Shown in pieces: positions 13,730 to 26,957 of a stretch of DNA of 64,000 nt. A program made the translations under genes and the position numbers. Numbering within the stretch: the first letter of the stretch is position 1; each line of letters starts with the position of its first letter. This DNA is from Paulownia fortunei (Eukaryota > Streptophyta > Magnoliopsida > Lamiales > Paulowniaceae): assembly GCA_019321725.1 (NCBI GenBank), contig CM033106.1, positions 23,620,965 through 23,684,964 of the forward strand, given 5' to 3'. A model generated the notes under the pieces. It saw nothing but the letters and a program-made list of their open reading frames with translations, made no database searches and was not told the origin of the DNA.

Positions 13730-15960
13730 AATATGAGAGAGAATCAAATTGAGGTAATTTATTATTCCTCACACACCTACATAGAATGGTGATTTAAGAG
13801 AAGTAATAGAAAATTATTTTGATGTAACGAGATCTATGAAAACTCAAGTTAACTTATTTATTTTTTTTTGGGAAAGATCCTTTAGTTAATTGGAGTCTAC
13901 ATCTGTATTAGAAAACCTTCATGACTGATATTTTCCATTCCATAAAAGTTATGGATAGGTAGATGATCAGGTCTAAGCTGCCTTAGAAGTTGAGAATTGA
14001 TTGTCTCTAATTATAAATTTTCAAATGAATTTGAAAATTAGATCCTTGAGATAATAAAAGTATATCTTGAAGATATACTAACCAGTATAAGGGGAACATG
14101 TTCTAAGTGAACAAGGAGATGGAATTATGATTCATATTAGATCACAAAATATCAAATTTTTGGAGAGTAATTTTTCTAGAAAGGAAAATCTTAAAATATT
14201 AAATTTTGTTTGAGTTAAATAATTCAGATGGTGGCTATGTGCTTGATAGATCACTTATGATATAAGAACATTTATTACTTCCTATTTTGAGTGGGAGTAA
14301 TTTTATCCAAATGATCAACCTAAATTGAATAAGAACTTTGTGCAAGCATAAAATGATCTTCAGAAGATGATGTAGAGTTTAATATGGTGAGACTTTATCG
14401 TATCCTACAAAGGCAATTGAATTGAAGCAATAGAAAAATACTATACAACTATAAAATCTATAAACATGTGTGGCAATAATTGCTCTCATGGCAAAACCAC
14501 CACCAAATGCGGCATTTGAATTAATGCACTATTTAAAGATTTGAGTTGGTGAGTTGTTATAAGCTATAATTTTTGGCTCAGCAACAAATGCTCGATTCTG
14601 CAAAATCATTCCAAGTTTGGAATTTTGGTTAACCTTTGGATCAAGGCTATTGAGAATTAATGTGTTCTCAAAATATAGCAAAAGACTGATATAATTATTA
14701 TGAGGTGTAAAGTTCGCCTAGTGGTTAAAAATGTTATACTTTTGAAGTCAATTTATTTTTTCACTGATGGTGATATGTGCCTTTATTCTATTTTCTTGGT
14801 TATTATGGATATCTAAATTTTAGAACTGTATCAAATAGACTAAAGATTGCATTTTCAAATGGAGAATTGGTCCATAGAAAATTATATAACCCATATGAAA
14901 TGCTTAAAAGATTAGAAGGCCAATAAGATAAAATTTGTGAACTTAAAATCATCATGACCTAAGGTAGTTTTTTTTAAGAGGATGGTATATGAGATTTCAT
15001 AACGTGGTGATCTCATAAATTTTCATCATAGAGATGAAAACCCTTATTCTCTCGTGCAAAAGTATATTAAAAGGTTTGTGTTTCTATCTCTTTATTAATG
15101 ATATCATATTAACTACGAAGATAAGAAGTATGTATAAGTCATTGAGATATGGTTATTCTTTAACTTATGAGTTAGAGAACATGATGAGTAAAACTCAATA
15201 CTTTGTATTAAAATCCATGCAAATCGTTCAAAAGGCATCTTACTTTGTGCTAAGGGCCATATTTGTAGAATTTTTAGAATGATTTAAAATATAGAATTTT
15301 AAACTCATAAATACCTATGTTATGAAATTTCAGCCTTAAAATGTGTCCAAAGACTCAAAGAGAAGTGTCTAGACCACTATATCTCAATGATTGTTGTTTG
15401 GAGCTTGATGTGCATTGTGGTCAATACTTGCTCCAAATATTTGTTATGCCATAGATCAGCAAGTATCAATCCAATTCTATTGAGTAGCATTGGATAATAA
15501 TGATGAGAATGTTTGGATACTTTATGAAAACTGCAGATGGTTTTCTTTTGGTATAAAGCAAAATTTTCTTTATGATGGAGAGAATACATATATATTTGGA
15601 TAAGTGTAAATTTACCTCCGAGTTTGCTTTTTTATTTGGAAAATATGCTAGCTCTTGGAGGAGTAAGAAACAAATATATGTAACATAGTGCACAGTTTGA
15701 GAATAACTTGTGTATATATATCTACAACATGATATTTTTGGTTAAGAGGATCTGTACCATTTAAGAGTTGTAAGCAGTTATGTGGGAGCTTTGATAATAT
15801 ATTGAGATAATTAATCAGTTATTGCTTACAGTACTAAAGATCCAAATGCATTAAAACCAAACACATATTATAGATTTGTGAAAGATATCATTGTAAATAA
15901 ATAAGTATGTCTATGCATTTCATAGTTGCTTCCCACTTAGCCTCAACCTATAGATGTATT
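13730..15960 (+). pseudogene. Copia pol relic (integrase end, RT, RNase H)
   Basis: Polyprotein remnant of the copia element. Integrase C-terminus: residues like SERRNRTLLDMVRSM survive as RSNRKLF.DVTRSMK at 13790-13850. Reverse transcriptase (RVT_2 type): RCKVRLVVKN near 14705, INDIILTT near 15090, MQ.VQKASYFVLRAIF near 15220-15270. The catalytic motif appears as FINDIIL, where YVDD is usual, so the first Asp is now Asn. RNase H: SSWRSKKQ near 15650 and KDPNALKPNTYYRFVKDII near 15840-15895. Several frame changes and stops lie between these pieces. The gag part (about 11.1-13 kb) is too decayed to outline. Confidence 0.75.
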
Positions 15961-17074
15961 TGTGGGCTATGTCAAATCTCTAGGATTGTGTAGAATATAA
16001 TCTTTTTAAACTTTAGAATGTTCATAGAGTTAAACCCATAAGTTTAAGATATTGGAATGTTATGTATGTGTTCACAATTATGATGATATACATTCAATGT
16101 CTAAGTATGTCAGACAAGTAGAGAATTACTCTCACATGAACATTCACCTCTGATGTTGAGTTGCATGCAGAGATGCGATATTTATGATTTTATTATGTAT
16201 AAAATCATAAAGAATATGTCGACTTGATAAAAGATCAAGATGAGATTACTCTTATGAATTTGAGTAATTGAAATGGATTCTCACTATCTATTAAACTTAT
16301 CTTATGACCAAATATGAGTTTTCTTGATATTAGTGATTTTGTAGGACAAAAGAGAAGAAAACTCAGATTAAGTGTTGGGGTACATTTGAACCAAGATTTG
16401 TATGGTACATTATTTTTTAAAATATGACATACACTTCCAAGAAAGAAAGAAGCACCATAGCACATGTTTCATACCATGTGTGCCTAAGTGACCACTGGGT
16501 AATGAGTGAAAAGATCCCTACTTCCTCATTATATGAGACCCAGAGGTTTGTATAACCTCATTGTTTACCTTTATGACTTTCAATTATTTCTCAAAATTTT
16601 AATGTAGTATTGCTACTTTAGCATGCTCCCAATAGCCATGGATGATTCGATAATGCGGGACATATCTAGGAAAGCAGTTATTTTGAAGTTAAGAGATCCT
16701 AGTGGGAAATGAAGATTTTCTATGGCTAACACCTAATATCTATTTACTGGCTAAACAATTATATGAAACTTAGATATTTGGGACATAATTGTGAATACAT
16801 GATAAGGTATTGGAATCAAGTATGCTCTTATATTGTATGAGGGATCAGAAATATTTTGATTGGTGTAGCAAAGAAGTCTAGGGTATAGCGAGATATTTTG
16901 TCCTTGTATTTTTTTGAGAAATTGAGTTGTTATATATATCCTTAACCGGTGTATAACACTAAACTTTTCTTAAAATGCTTGCTGGTCACACGATTCATTT
17001 GCTTGTATGAAATTAGTGGTGTATAATTATGATCACAATAGACGAAGGTCTAGCCCTCATATGCGAGTGAGAGA

Positions 17075-17514
17075 AGTAAGAAATAATAAATGGGTTAACG
17101 GGTTGCCCATGAGGACCGATCCGGCCCACAAGTTTCAAAAAAATGAATTGATTTTTGGTGGGAGTGGTTTTCTGAAAACCACCCCATAACTAACATAAAA
17201 GGGAACTTCCCTAAAACTTCTCACTACCTTTTTTGCAACAGCAAATAAAAAAATCTTTCTCTCTCTCTGAAAAAAAACGTAAGAAAGAAAAGTGAAGAGA
17301 AATAAGGTTATTGTAATCAAGATTTGAAGAATATCACCATTTGATAAAGCATTTGGATTGTGGATCAAAACATCTTTCGTATGTTATTGGGTTTGAACGA
17401 AAGTGAGCCTTAAAAAATATAAGAAACACCAGTGATTCCACCATGGCAAAATATCTGAATTGTGATAAGTTTTTCTTAAACTTACCTCATGTTTATTTTG
17501 TTTAATTTTCGTCT
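17075..17514 (+). repeat. 3' LTR of the copia element
   Basis: Second copy of the 9973-10427 repeat, same orientation, ending TTTTCGTCT where the left copy ends TTTCCATCA. It lacks about 14 bases present in the left LTR near 10300. Confidence 0.85.
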
Positions 17515-19099
17515 GATGTAGAAACTTGTTGTGGATTTTAGTGAACGTTATTATAGACAAGTAATAAAGTGATGAATAAGTATCGTTTCCATGAGAACTG
17601 TTGAATTATTAAATACCAAAATTTTGTTAATTCTAATTTTTTTAAATAAACAAAAGTGGATGTTTATGATTACAAATTAAGTCTAACTAAACTAACTAAT
17701 AATAAAAAATAACTAATGATGAAATTCAAAAATTTAAAAGTTTAGGGTTATGATTTCATCATAATTAATTCGAATTGAATAATTTATCTTATCAACCTCA
17801 TTTTATTTCCCAAGTGATAGTTGAATCCCTAAATTATCAATTAGCCTCTCCCAAGGTTTAATGAAAATATAATCAATTGTTAATCCACTATATTCTTATA
17901 TGAATTACAACAATCAACAATTCATTAGATTCTATAGAGTTTCAAACATGACTACACAAACCATATAAGTACATTCCTATCTTACATGCAATTTATAATT
18001 TTATACACATAAAATTAGACACATATATCACCTTTTAGGTCAATATGATTAGCAAATCATTCAATTAGTAGCCAAGTAATTGAAAGTATTAAGAATAATA
18101 TAGAAAACTCAATTTAAAAATAAATCAAAAATTGAATGGATACAAATATTCAAAATATCATAATTAGATATATCACAAACCTAGAAAGAGGAAATTAGTT
18201 CATGTTAGAAAAATGAATAACTTAACAATATCCATGCACATAATTAATGAGAGAGAGGAAAATAAAATTAAACTTAGAAGTAGGATGAGTTTCATCCCTG
18301 ATAGATGTCTTTTTTTCAACTCTTGGAAGAAATCTTTCTTTTTCTTTCTTGGCTTGTTTTCTCTTCTCTGTCTCTCTAAAAAATCTGAATTGAAAACTTT
18401 TGGGATCTTAGAAATATGATGGGAGATGCCGTAAAGAGGGTAAAATAACGATTTTACCCTTAGTTATCTGCTGCCTATTCTGTCTGAAGCAGTCTTTATG
18501 GTGCCTAGGCGCTACATTTGCTATCCAATATCAATTCCTGCAGCTCTATGTCCTGGTTTTTCACCACTTTGAAGGCTAAACTAGCTTTTGGTGTCTTCAT
18601 ATGAATTGTAGCTCTATGTCCTGGTTTTTTATAGTCACTTAAATTAGTTTAATATAAAATATGTGAAAAGATTTATGCTTAAAATACCAAAATATGTCAA
18701 ACTAGAAAGTTTTAGTCAAACCAGAAAGTTTTAGTCAAGTACAAACTCTTTAACCTGATTTTTCTCATTGAAATCAAAAGAAATAATTTTTTAAATAAAT
18801 ATAGATGTTATATAACTATCTCTTAGATTTCTAATGATTCAAGAATCAAGTCAAAATGATATTAGAGTAAAGAGTTATGATTGAAATACAAACATTGCCA
18901 TTAATAGCACCACAAATCGGATTATTCTAAATTTTAACTAAGTTTTATATTTTTTTCATTTTCTTCTCATTTTTTCCATTACTTACAAGATTTCAAACTA
19001 AATATATAAAAAGTAACATAAACACTCAAAATCTAATCAAAAAGTTAAACAAATAGTACTCAATTAACGGGCATAAAATCTACTTATCAAAATTGCTAG
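17515..19099. other. Non-coding repeat-like DNA between retroelements
   Basis: No coding signal. The style (AT-rich, short duplicated phrase CTCTATGTCCTGGTTTTT at about 18546 and 18612) suggests decayed repeat sequence, but I cannot assign a family. A 68-residue plus-strand frame at 18213-18419 has no motif. Confidence 0.4.
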
Positions 19100-20340
19100 G
19101 TCAACTGCTCAAAACTAGTAATTGTGCCGGTGGGCTATTGGTTGAACCGCATCACAACTTTGTGTGATAGTGTTGTGATGGAAAGCTAACAATAGGAAGC
19201 GTTGCTTAGGTCAAGCAAATCCATCTTCGCCTTGAATTTACCTAAATGTTCTTGTGGGTCTCCATTCTCGTTTGGACTTACTCAAATGGGGGGTCTTGAC
19301 ACGAGGTGCAATGACTTCTTTTAGCATAGTAGTGGCAAAGGAGCTGCACCTAGAGGGAACAATTGCTAATGGCATAGGTTGGTACTCTTCTGTAGTCGGG
19401 CGCCTTTGATCTCTATAGGACACTTGATGGGTAGCACACGTTCCATGTGTAATCTTGCTCCTCTCTATTTGAGTCGTATGCCTTAAGGCTCTCCCATGAT
19501 CACTTGGGGGAAAACTTGATTACTGACTTCTTCTCTCTCATGAGCTCTCTCACCACACGGTGCTCTCAGAGGTTAAGGATATTTTCCAGCCTTTGTGAGA
19601 GGGTTGAGGGGGTGGTTGTTGTGGTGGGCGATCTACCACATATTAGGTGATTTCTCTGGCGAATATGCAGGCAACTGCATTTTGTATTATGGTCATGAGA
19701 GTTCTTGAGTAATCTGCAAAATGAATATTGTGGGTATTTGTTCTTTAGGAAAAGGTCTTCCTGGTTGAGGCGCTCAACAGGTTCTGTCATAGGTTGGTCA
19801 TTTCCATTGACTTGGGGTGTCTTCTCCTGATTGTTGTTTCATTATCTTTTAGGTTTTGTAGTGCTCACTTCTCTAGCTTGCTATGTAGTCTACATTCTCA
19901 ATGTTTAGGCGAAGTTCTCACATGACACCAAAATAATAAAATCAAATGAAGTGACACTCAAATCTTTTATTAGGAGTAACTTTTAACACAAATAAATGTT
20001 AGAGAAGCCAAGAGGTTTTATGGCTAAAACTTTCCAAGTACTAAAAAGGTTAAGAAACCAAAGAGAGAATGTATTGGGAGTATGATGTAAACTTACCTCA
20101 TTTCTAGAGTGAAATTTAGTATTTTAATGATTTGAGCAGAAAGATAGGGAGTGACCAATAGAACACTCCTAAATGTATGAAATTCCAATAAAGGGTTATA
20201 CTAGATATGAAGGGAATGTACTTCTTGAAATAGTACAAGGACCCCATGGTAATTTCTTTTACAATCTTTTCCGTCTTGTCACTTCAATAACTATTTTATT
20301 GAATTAACTCATTAAATTAGTGGAAAAACACTTATGGTAC
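19100..20340 (-). mobile_element. Truncated Tat-like Ty3-gypsy element (LTR end, PBS, gag)
   Basis: Minus strand. Reading from the right: AT-rich LTR-like DNA, then TTGGTGTCATGTGAGAAC at about 19913-19930, which matches the plant gypsy primer site TTGGCGCCGTCTGTGGGAAC. A leader and a broken gag follow. The best gag segment is GDPQEHLGKFKAKMDLLDLS at about 19205-19275, the conserved start of the retrotransposon gag domain, followed by a relic of the next conserved helix (DAVQPIAHRHNY, for W-F-x-x-L-P-x-G-S-I). Several frameshifts and stops are present. No pol is seen; the element is cut off at about 19100. Confidence 0.7.
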
Positions 20341-22700
20341 ATTTGTTAGAAAATAAACACCGATTCTTAAAATCTTGGTTATTAGATTATGATCGTTCAC
20401 TTAAAAAAATGACTTTTAATTACTTTTATTTTTTAATACTCATCCTATCCCAAATTTGTAGCTCATATATTCTTATTGAGACATCTCAAAATAAAATTTA
20501 ATTTTTTAAAATGAATTTCTTTTTTTTCAAAAATGTTCTTTTACTTAAATTATTAATATTAGACTAATACCTTTCAACCATCACTTTTAAAGGTAAAATT
20601 GCAAAAGTACTTAAAGTTTATCTAAAATCTATGTCTAGTTAAATTAGATACTTAATTTTGAGACAAAGAGACTATGGTCCAATCCCAACACTCATCGTTG
20701 GCAATAACAAAAGACAAAACTAGCACTTTTGAGGTGAATGCAAACAAATCTACATAGGTCCAAGAATGGGCAAGCAAAAAAAATGAGGCAATATTTGGTT
20801 TTATTCTCATGAAATATTTCTTTCCTAAAGAATAGGGGAATGATATCAAACTTGGTAAAAGTCTTCTGGGGTTTTCCCCTAAAATGGCTTTTGCCATTCC
20901 CTGAAAATATTATAAAAAAATTTCAATCATGACTGTACATATTTATATATTCTAATTATTATATATTTCTATATATATCTTTGTACATACTCCAATCATT
21001 AAATCACTACTATATATATATATATATATCCTTTAATCATTACCTTAATATAATCCAATCATTACATTAATATAATAATAAAATATAATAATGTAAAAAT
21101 TAATGTAATACTAGATAAAATTTTACATTTCATAAATATCCACCGTAGAAAATATCATTTTCAGAAATGAAACCAATGTATTTTTATTTTAAAAAATATC
21201 ACATTAATTATTTTCAAAATAAAATTAAATACATTTTCATTTTCCACACATTCCTCGTACAATCCTAAATATTCGAAATATTTCCTCCAAAAACAGCCCA
21301 TAATGAGTCAACATGCCTTAATTTTTTTCCTCATCGTTGTTGCACTAAGGAATTAATATAGCCTCTTTTTTTTGTTCATTTTTTATTTATTTAAATAAAT
21401 ATCTTCTTAGTTGCCCTATTACTGATCCGTGTCAGAAATTATATGATTTTTACTCGTCTAATAACATTTTTTTTTTGCCTAGTTACCCATTTTTTGGCTC
21501 CAAAATTTTGTATTTGGTAGCACCTCTCTTATACATAGAAATTTAATTAATGTGGACACCAAAACCTTATCTACATAATAGTATATACTGCAAAATTATG
21601 AAATAAGTATCTACTACATGAGCTTAACAAATGTTCCTTTTACTTTTTGCTCCATACTTATATAATGCAGGGATCTTCCTTGCTCAAAAATAAAATAAAA
21701 TAAAATAATATCTGGAACTCTTTTTAATGGAGATAAAAACTAAATTATGTATAGTTGTCCTGGTGAAAAGAAAATTCGATTTCATTTACTCGTAGAAATA
21801 GCATTTATTAAGTATTTTTCAGGTTTTTAGTAAGACTTTGCTCAAGTAGTAGATTTAATGTGCCAATATTTTAATATTAAAATATTTTAAGTCCGAGTCT
21901 CGATCAAATATGTGGCAAAGTAGTCTACTGTGATAGAAGTTCTTTATTTGTGAGTAAAAATTCATATTATATTTTTTTTGTGTTATTTTGAACTTAAGAA
22001 AAAATGAACGTATATTTAATTTAAAATATTTAATACACGTATTATATCTGATGAATATTACTCAATTTTGATGAATACATTTTTTTTATAAAAATATATA
22101 AAATTTATTCGTAAGTACTTTGAAATTGAGAAAACATAAAACCTAATAATTTATTAAAATTTTAATAATTTTTGAATAGTTATCACTACAATGTGTCTCA
22201 ATTATAAGTTAAATTAGGGTAAATGACAATTCGCCTATAAACTTAACTATTTTGATATTTTACTCTCAAAATTAATTTAAAAATATTTTGTCGCCTCAAC
22301 TAATATTATTATAATACTTTGCCCCCTAATGGTATTTTCAGATTAAATTTTCACTAAAACGTTATTCATCAGCCGTTGTCACGCCTTTTCCCCCCCTCTT
22401 TTTTGCTCAAAAGCCAAACAAAAGGTTTCGTAATATTTTTCTATTCCTGTCAATAGTTGAAGTACGATAAAAGGTGGTATTTTTGTTATAAACAGTGTCT
22501 ATTACAATACAAAAAATATGCATTATCCCCATCTTTTCCGCTCAAAAGCTAAGATAAAAGTATCATAATTTTTTTTTTATTATTGTCAATGGAGAAAACA
22601 CAACAATCGGTAGTACTTTTGTTTCAATGTTAGTCACAGTATGAGTAACAAGCTAAGTGATTGTTGTAAATAGTATAAATTGCATCTTTCAAACATTAGA
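20341..22700. other. AT-rich DNA, no gene; a small tandem duplication
   Basis: No gene. A (TA)n run lies near 21010-21028. At about 22400-22630 a unit of roughly 130 bases containing GCTCAAAAGC occurs twice with clear divergence. The rest shows nothing identifiable. Confidence 0.5.
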
Positions 22701-22709
22701 TTTCAGCTC

Positions 22710-24060
22710 CTATATAACTGATAAGCCATGAGTCTAAAACAGACTCAATAAGCTAAGTTCAAGAGATTAATTTGAGTTATGGGCCAAAATAAAAACAAGA
22801 CGTGACAAGTCAAGTTCATGAGATCCACACGTCAAATACACAAAATTAGGTTATAATACTTAAGTTAAGTCACTAAGGCCATAAAGCCCAAACCCACAAA
22901 GTCATTCATATCAGCACTGTAAATACCCGATATTTATTATTAAAAGGCACATAATTAATTACACACTTAACTGCTCTCAAATTATGTTTTATACCTACTT
23001 ATTCTAGAACTGAATTGAGCATCAAAAAATTTTCGTCGGATCAACCACGACACCTTAATGTCTTTTTGTGACGCTTGTTATGAACCACATAGCAGTTGGC
23101 TTCTAGCCATGAGTTCAAAAATAAGTGATATTACATCATTTTGGAACCATTTGTCGGAAGTCACTACCTAATCATTGAGAATGCGATCAAAACTCAGAGC
23201 CGTGAGAGCAACCAACACCCAAGGTGACTCCTCTATTGGGAGCTTGTGGCAATGGAGACGAAACTCTACTGGAGGTACTCATTGCGCTGGAGACGACCAG
23301 TATCCACCTTCAGCTATCCCAAGAGATCTGCCTCCTCTTTGTCAGGGGAAGCTGGTACTACTCATGACCTAAGATATATTGAGGATTATGATTGAAGAGG
23401 CAACAACCCGCCCAGTTGCTCAATTTACTGCTAACCAATATAGAGAGGAGCCCCTCAATCACCTCGCAGAGGTCGAGGCCCCACTCTAGCTCCCGAGAGG
23501 ACCAAACAAAAGCGTGAAGCGGCGAGGTGTAACGCTGCTAACCAACATAGAAAAGAGGCCCCTCAGTCACCTCACAAAAGCCGAAATGCTCCAGCTCCTG
23601 AGAGAGCAGGGACAAGAAGCGACGAGGTGCAGAGAGGCTGATACTCATGAAAACGCAAGCAGTCATGCATCCTCGCCTAGAGACCATACTAAGCAATGAG
23701 GGGAGACGAAGGCAAAACACATTGTGGTGCACTCTCACCTAGTGGGCTCACACAACCATGTGGAGGGTTGCCCCCGCTAGTTGTGGTGCCCTTAAAGCCC
23801 AACGCTTTCTCCCCCACTATCTTGACCGAGTCTGTACCAATTGGAGTCAAGATAGCTAACCTTACTGAATACGCTAGGACTAGCAACTCACAAGAGTACC
23901 TTGACAAGTTCTACGTCAATGCAAACTTATATAACTTGAGTGATGTAGCATACTATAAAATTTTTTGAATTACCTTGTCTAAGCGAGCATTGACTTGGTT
24001 TAATTAACTACCCCAAGGGGCATCGTCAGTCTTGAACAGCTGTCACAAAGATTTTTTGTA
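22710..24060 (+). mobile_element. Truncated Tat-like Ty3-gypsy element (LTR end, PBS, gag)
   Basis: Plus strand. The LTR 3' part includes GAATTGAGCATC....TTTTCGTCGGATCAACC near 23010-23050, like the gypsy phrase 'gacttgagcgtcgga..ttttcgccgg'. A primer site relic TTGGAACCATTTGTCGGAAG follows at 23141-23160 (normal TTGGCGCCGTCTGTGGGAA). The gag frames follow: arginine-rich N-terminal pieces at 23190-23700, then NLTEYARTSNSQEYLDKFY at about 23853 and LSKRALTWFN near 23980, the hallmark of this gag family. There are stops and frame changes. Homology stops near 24060, so pol and the 3' LTR are missing. The coding piece stands out by its higher GC content. Confidence 0.75.
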
Positions 24061-26222
24061 TTAATTATCTATTAACTACAATTACCACGAACACTATAGC
24101 GTACTTGTATTAGTTATATGCATTGAATACCATTCGTCACATAAGTTAACTAATTAAGATTTCTTCACATTAGATGTATGTAGTGTGTTTCGTTATTGAA
24201 TTATTCATTATATTTAATTAATTTTTGATATCTTGATGTAACGAATAATATAATAAATCATTTCATTAAAAATAAAAATTAAAAATAAAAATAATCTTGT
24301 ATATTAAAGTTCAAAAAGTAAATTGCAACCATGAATTTACAAAAATGCTAGCAAAATAGAGAGATATGAGACCTGCTAGGTGGTTAATTGGTTGGAATTT
24401 TATCTGAATTCGATTCAAATAAAATTATAATAGTATCTAATTTACAAGAAATCCAAATCTTTTTATAGATATCCGAATTCAAACAAATAGGGCCGAATTC
24501 TATCGTGACAGCACTTCAATTTCAAAGAGAGCTTCAATCATCTGCACACTGCACTCTGCACTCTGCAGCACGGCATATTTAACGTTTGCAAGTTGCAAAC
24601 CAACCACTCAAGATGAGCCCTTTGATTTGGGCAGTTGACAAATATTTAACCAATATATAATTATTCAATATTTATAGACATTAATCATATAGTATTTTGT
24701 TTATTGGTTAAAATTTATTGATGTGTCAGAATGCCCTCAATTTGTACGCTGTCGGAGATAATGTGTGAAAAACTTGTTAAGATATTATACATAAAATTAG
24801 TCCAAACAAAAACTAGAATAACACTGTTTTGCCGTGTCATTGTTGATACAATCGGTTGATTTAATAAAAATTATAATGTTCGTAGTTGTTGTAAAATCAT
24901 AATTATCAGCCCAAATTATTAATCGAGTTATATCATGTCCTCGTTTGGCTAATTTTATTTTAAAAATAAATTATTAAAATATTTGAATAAAATAAAATTA
25001 TAAAATTTTTAAAATGTTAGTAATGATATTTTTGTAATTAAAACTGTTAAAATTAAAAAAAAATATTAAAATAAAATTTTATTTTAAAAATAAGTTAGGT
25101 GGAAGTATTTTTTTTAGAAGTGTATAAGCAGTTAAATATATATATAATTGACATAATGGTCGAGATGGGTTATGTAATCATCATTAATTATCAGTTGATT
25201 TATCCATCAAACCTTCAGAGATCCCATTATTGAAGTTGGATTTGGGTTGCTATTGTCACTGACTCCCTTTCATAGGATCCAGCTTAGCATTAGCCCCAAG
25301 GCAACAATTATGTACCCTTTCTTTGTGTCTTTTTTCATCTATTTTTGTCAATCAGACAAATATATATGTATGCATATGGATGGTTTAATCGACCGTTATA
25401 TGGACTTTTTATTTGTTTTTAAAATTTATTAATTTCAAAAACTAAGTATTTCAATATATATACATTATTTTATCATATTAAAATTAGTATTCTTTTTAGT
25501 AATTATGAGAGCTATTTGATTTCACTTTTATTTCATAATATTCATTTAAACAAATTAATGTTTGAAAATAAAAGTTAATCAATATTTTTTATATTGTTGA
25601 AGATGACTTTAAACTCTGTATTAATGTTATATAATGTTATATCATATGTTAAATTAAGATATTTCTGTGCATAATTGAAGAGAGTTTCAAAGTTTGAATA
25701 ATAATTTCTTTTTCAGAATTTTCAATTCAAAAAATAACTCTCGATTTAATTGTTTTTAAAAACATTGGATTGTCTTTATATGTATTAGGCTAGGAATTGA
25801 TTGGTTTTTCAATATATGGTTTTTTTTTTGGGAATCTTTAAATTAATAGGATTAGAAGTAAATTTTTTGTCTAAGACTCAAATCTCAAAGAGACGTGAAT
25901 GCCAAAACTTAAGGAAAGTGAATGTAGATAACCCAAGTTCAAGTACATTCATCTTGTAACCATGATTATGTAAAAATCAAACCATGAACATCGGTCTCCA
26001 TCTAGTTCTACATCGTGTAATCGTTAGGAAGTCTAATAAATTGCGGTCATGGACAATCGCGATTATTCATGTATAATAAATTCTATAATTTCTTGATCTC
26101 GCTGCATGAATGATTATAATTATCCAAAATTCAAAATCCGGGGACCTCTTAAGAACAACCTGCTCCACCTTTGCTTACATCAAACCCTCCATATAGATAA
26201 AGGCAACTTCATTTAAAAAAAA
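24061..26222. other. AT-rich intergenic DNA, no gene
   Basis: No coding or RNA gene signal. A short tandem run of CTGCACT-type units occurs at about 24541-24570. The rest is plain AT-rich sequence. Confidence 0.55.
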
Positions 26223-26523
26223 GGTTAATTATAAAAGCCGAACTTAATTTGACCTAATTATATGAACTATCCTTCTAAGTTTCAAAATTATAAATACCCA
26301 CTACACTAACAAACATAAACATAAGGAAAAACTTAACGGAAGTTGTCAAAAGTCTTTTTTCACCCCTGCCATTAAATTGAAACAATAAAAGAAAAAGGCT
26401 AAAAAAAATTATCATCATACTATGGGATTTTACAGTACGATCTTTGCATAAAAAGCTTGATTTATTCCTAACTAAATGAAATAAGTGAAGGTTTTAGATT
26501 TTGGACGTAATGTATGTATTTTT

Positions 26524-26563
26524 TTTGGGGTGGGGGGTCGGGTGGGGGGGTGGGGGGGTGGGG
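26524..26563 (+). repeat. G-rich tract, G-quadruplex candidate
   Basis: A run of G blocks of three to seven separated by single T, C or TC, on the plus strand. At least four G3+ blocks lie within 40 bases, in otherwise AT-rich DNA. Confidence 0.8.
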
Positions 26564-26687
26564 TTGATTTTGAGTGTAAAAGGAGAAATTTTTACAAGTT
26601 TTATAAGCATTTCATTTTGAGCATGTTCACTAATTTAGGATTTTTGTTAAGAACTCCTAAAATTTTGGTTACATAGTAGTAATTTTG

Positions 26688-26689
<2 letters not shown>

Positions 26690-26724
<35 letters not shown>
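26690..26724. repeat. (AT)n microsatellite
   Basis: Perfect alternating A/T run of over 30 bases inside the TIR element. Confidence 0.95.
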
Positions 26725-26727
<3 letters not shown>

Positions 26728-26861
26728 GGTTTTTGTATTATATATGAAAAAATAAGATGTGTTGTTGTTGTAATTTGTAAATAACCTGAAGGGAGAAGTG
26801 TCATGTATGGAAATTTATGAGGAGATAAATGTAATTAAGTTATCTTTTCTTTTCACATAAG

Positions 26862-26957
26862 AGATTTGAAGCAGATGATATAGATACAAATACCTATCTA
26901 GCTGAAATGTTGAGAGCATCTAAGAGAAAGAAGAAGGCCAAAGCTTCTACTCCGTGA
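26862..26957 (+). pseudogene. Exon-like C-terminal fragment, unknown gene
   Basis: After TTTTCACATAAG, a fair splice acceptor, an open frame reads RFEADDIDTNTYLAEMLRAS, then a basic tail KRKKKAKASTP and a TGA. Its composition and higher GC are unlike the surrounding AT-rich DNA, and it looks like the last exon of a nuclear protein. No donor exon is visible upstream within the TIR element. I do not recognise the family. It may be a captured gene fragment. Confidence 0.35.

Larger units (their letters stand above)
9973..17514 (+). mobile_element. Decayed full-length Ty1-copia LTR retrotransposon
   Basis: Two direct repeats of about 455 and 440 bp bound a 6.6-kb internal region. A primer-binding-like site follows the left LTR directly. 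Read on the plus strand, the internal part shows copia relics in the right order: integrase C-terminal residues (RSNRKLF.DVTRSMK near 13800), the reverse transcriptase entry (RCKVRLVVKN near 14705, for the usual RYKARLVAKG), LFINDIILTT (for LYVDDILL) near 15090, QKASYFVLRAIF (for GEASYVLGI) near 15240, KFSLKMCPK near 15330, RNase H ASSWRSKKQ near 15650 and NSVIAYSTKDPN near 15820. Stops and frameshifts are everywhere, so it is not active. The LTRs differ by many substitutions and an indel of about 14 bases, which means an old insertion. No target-site duplication can be made out. Confidence 0.85.

Noticed and set aside
26601..26804. Frame with an Ile-Tyr repeat
   Set aside because: Product of an (AT)n microsatellite, not a coding signal.
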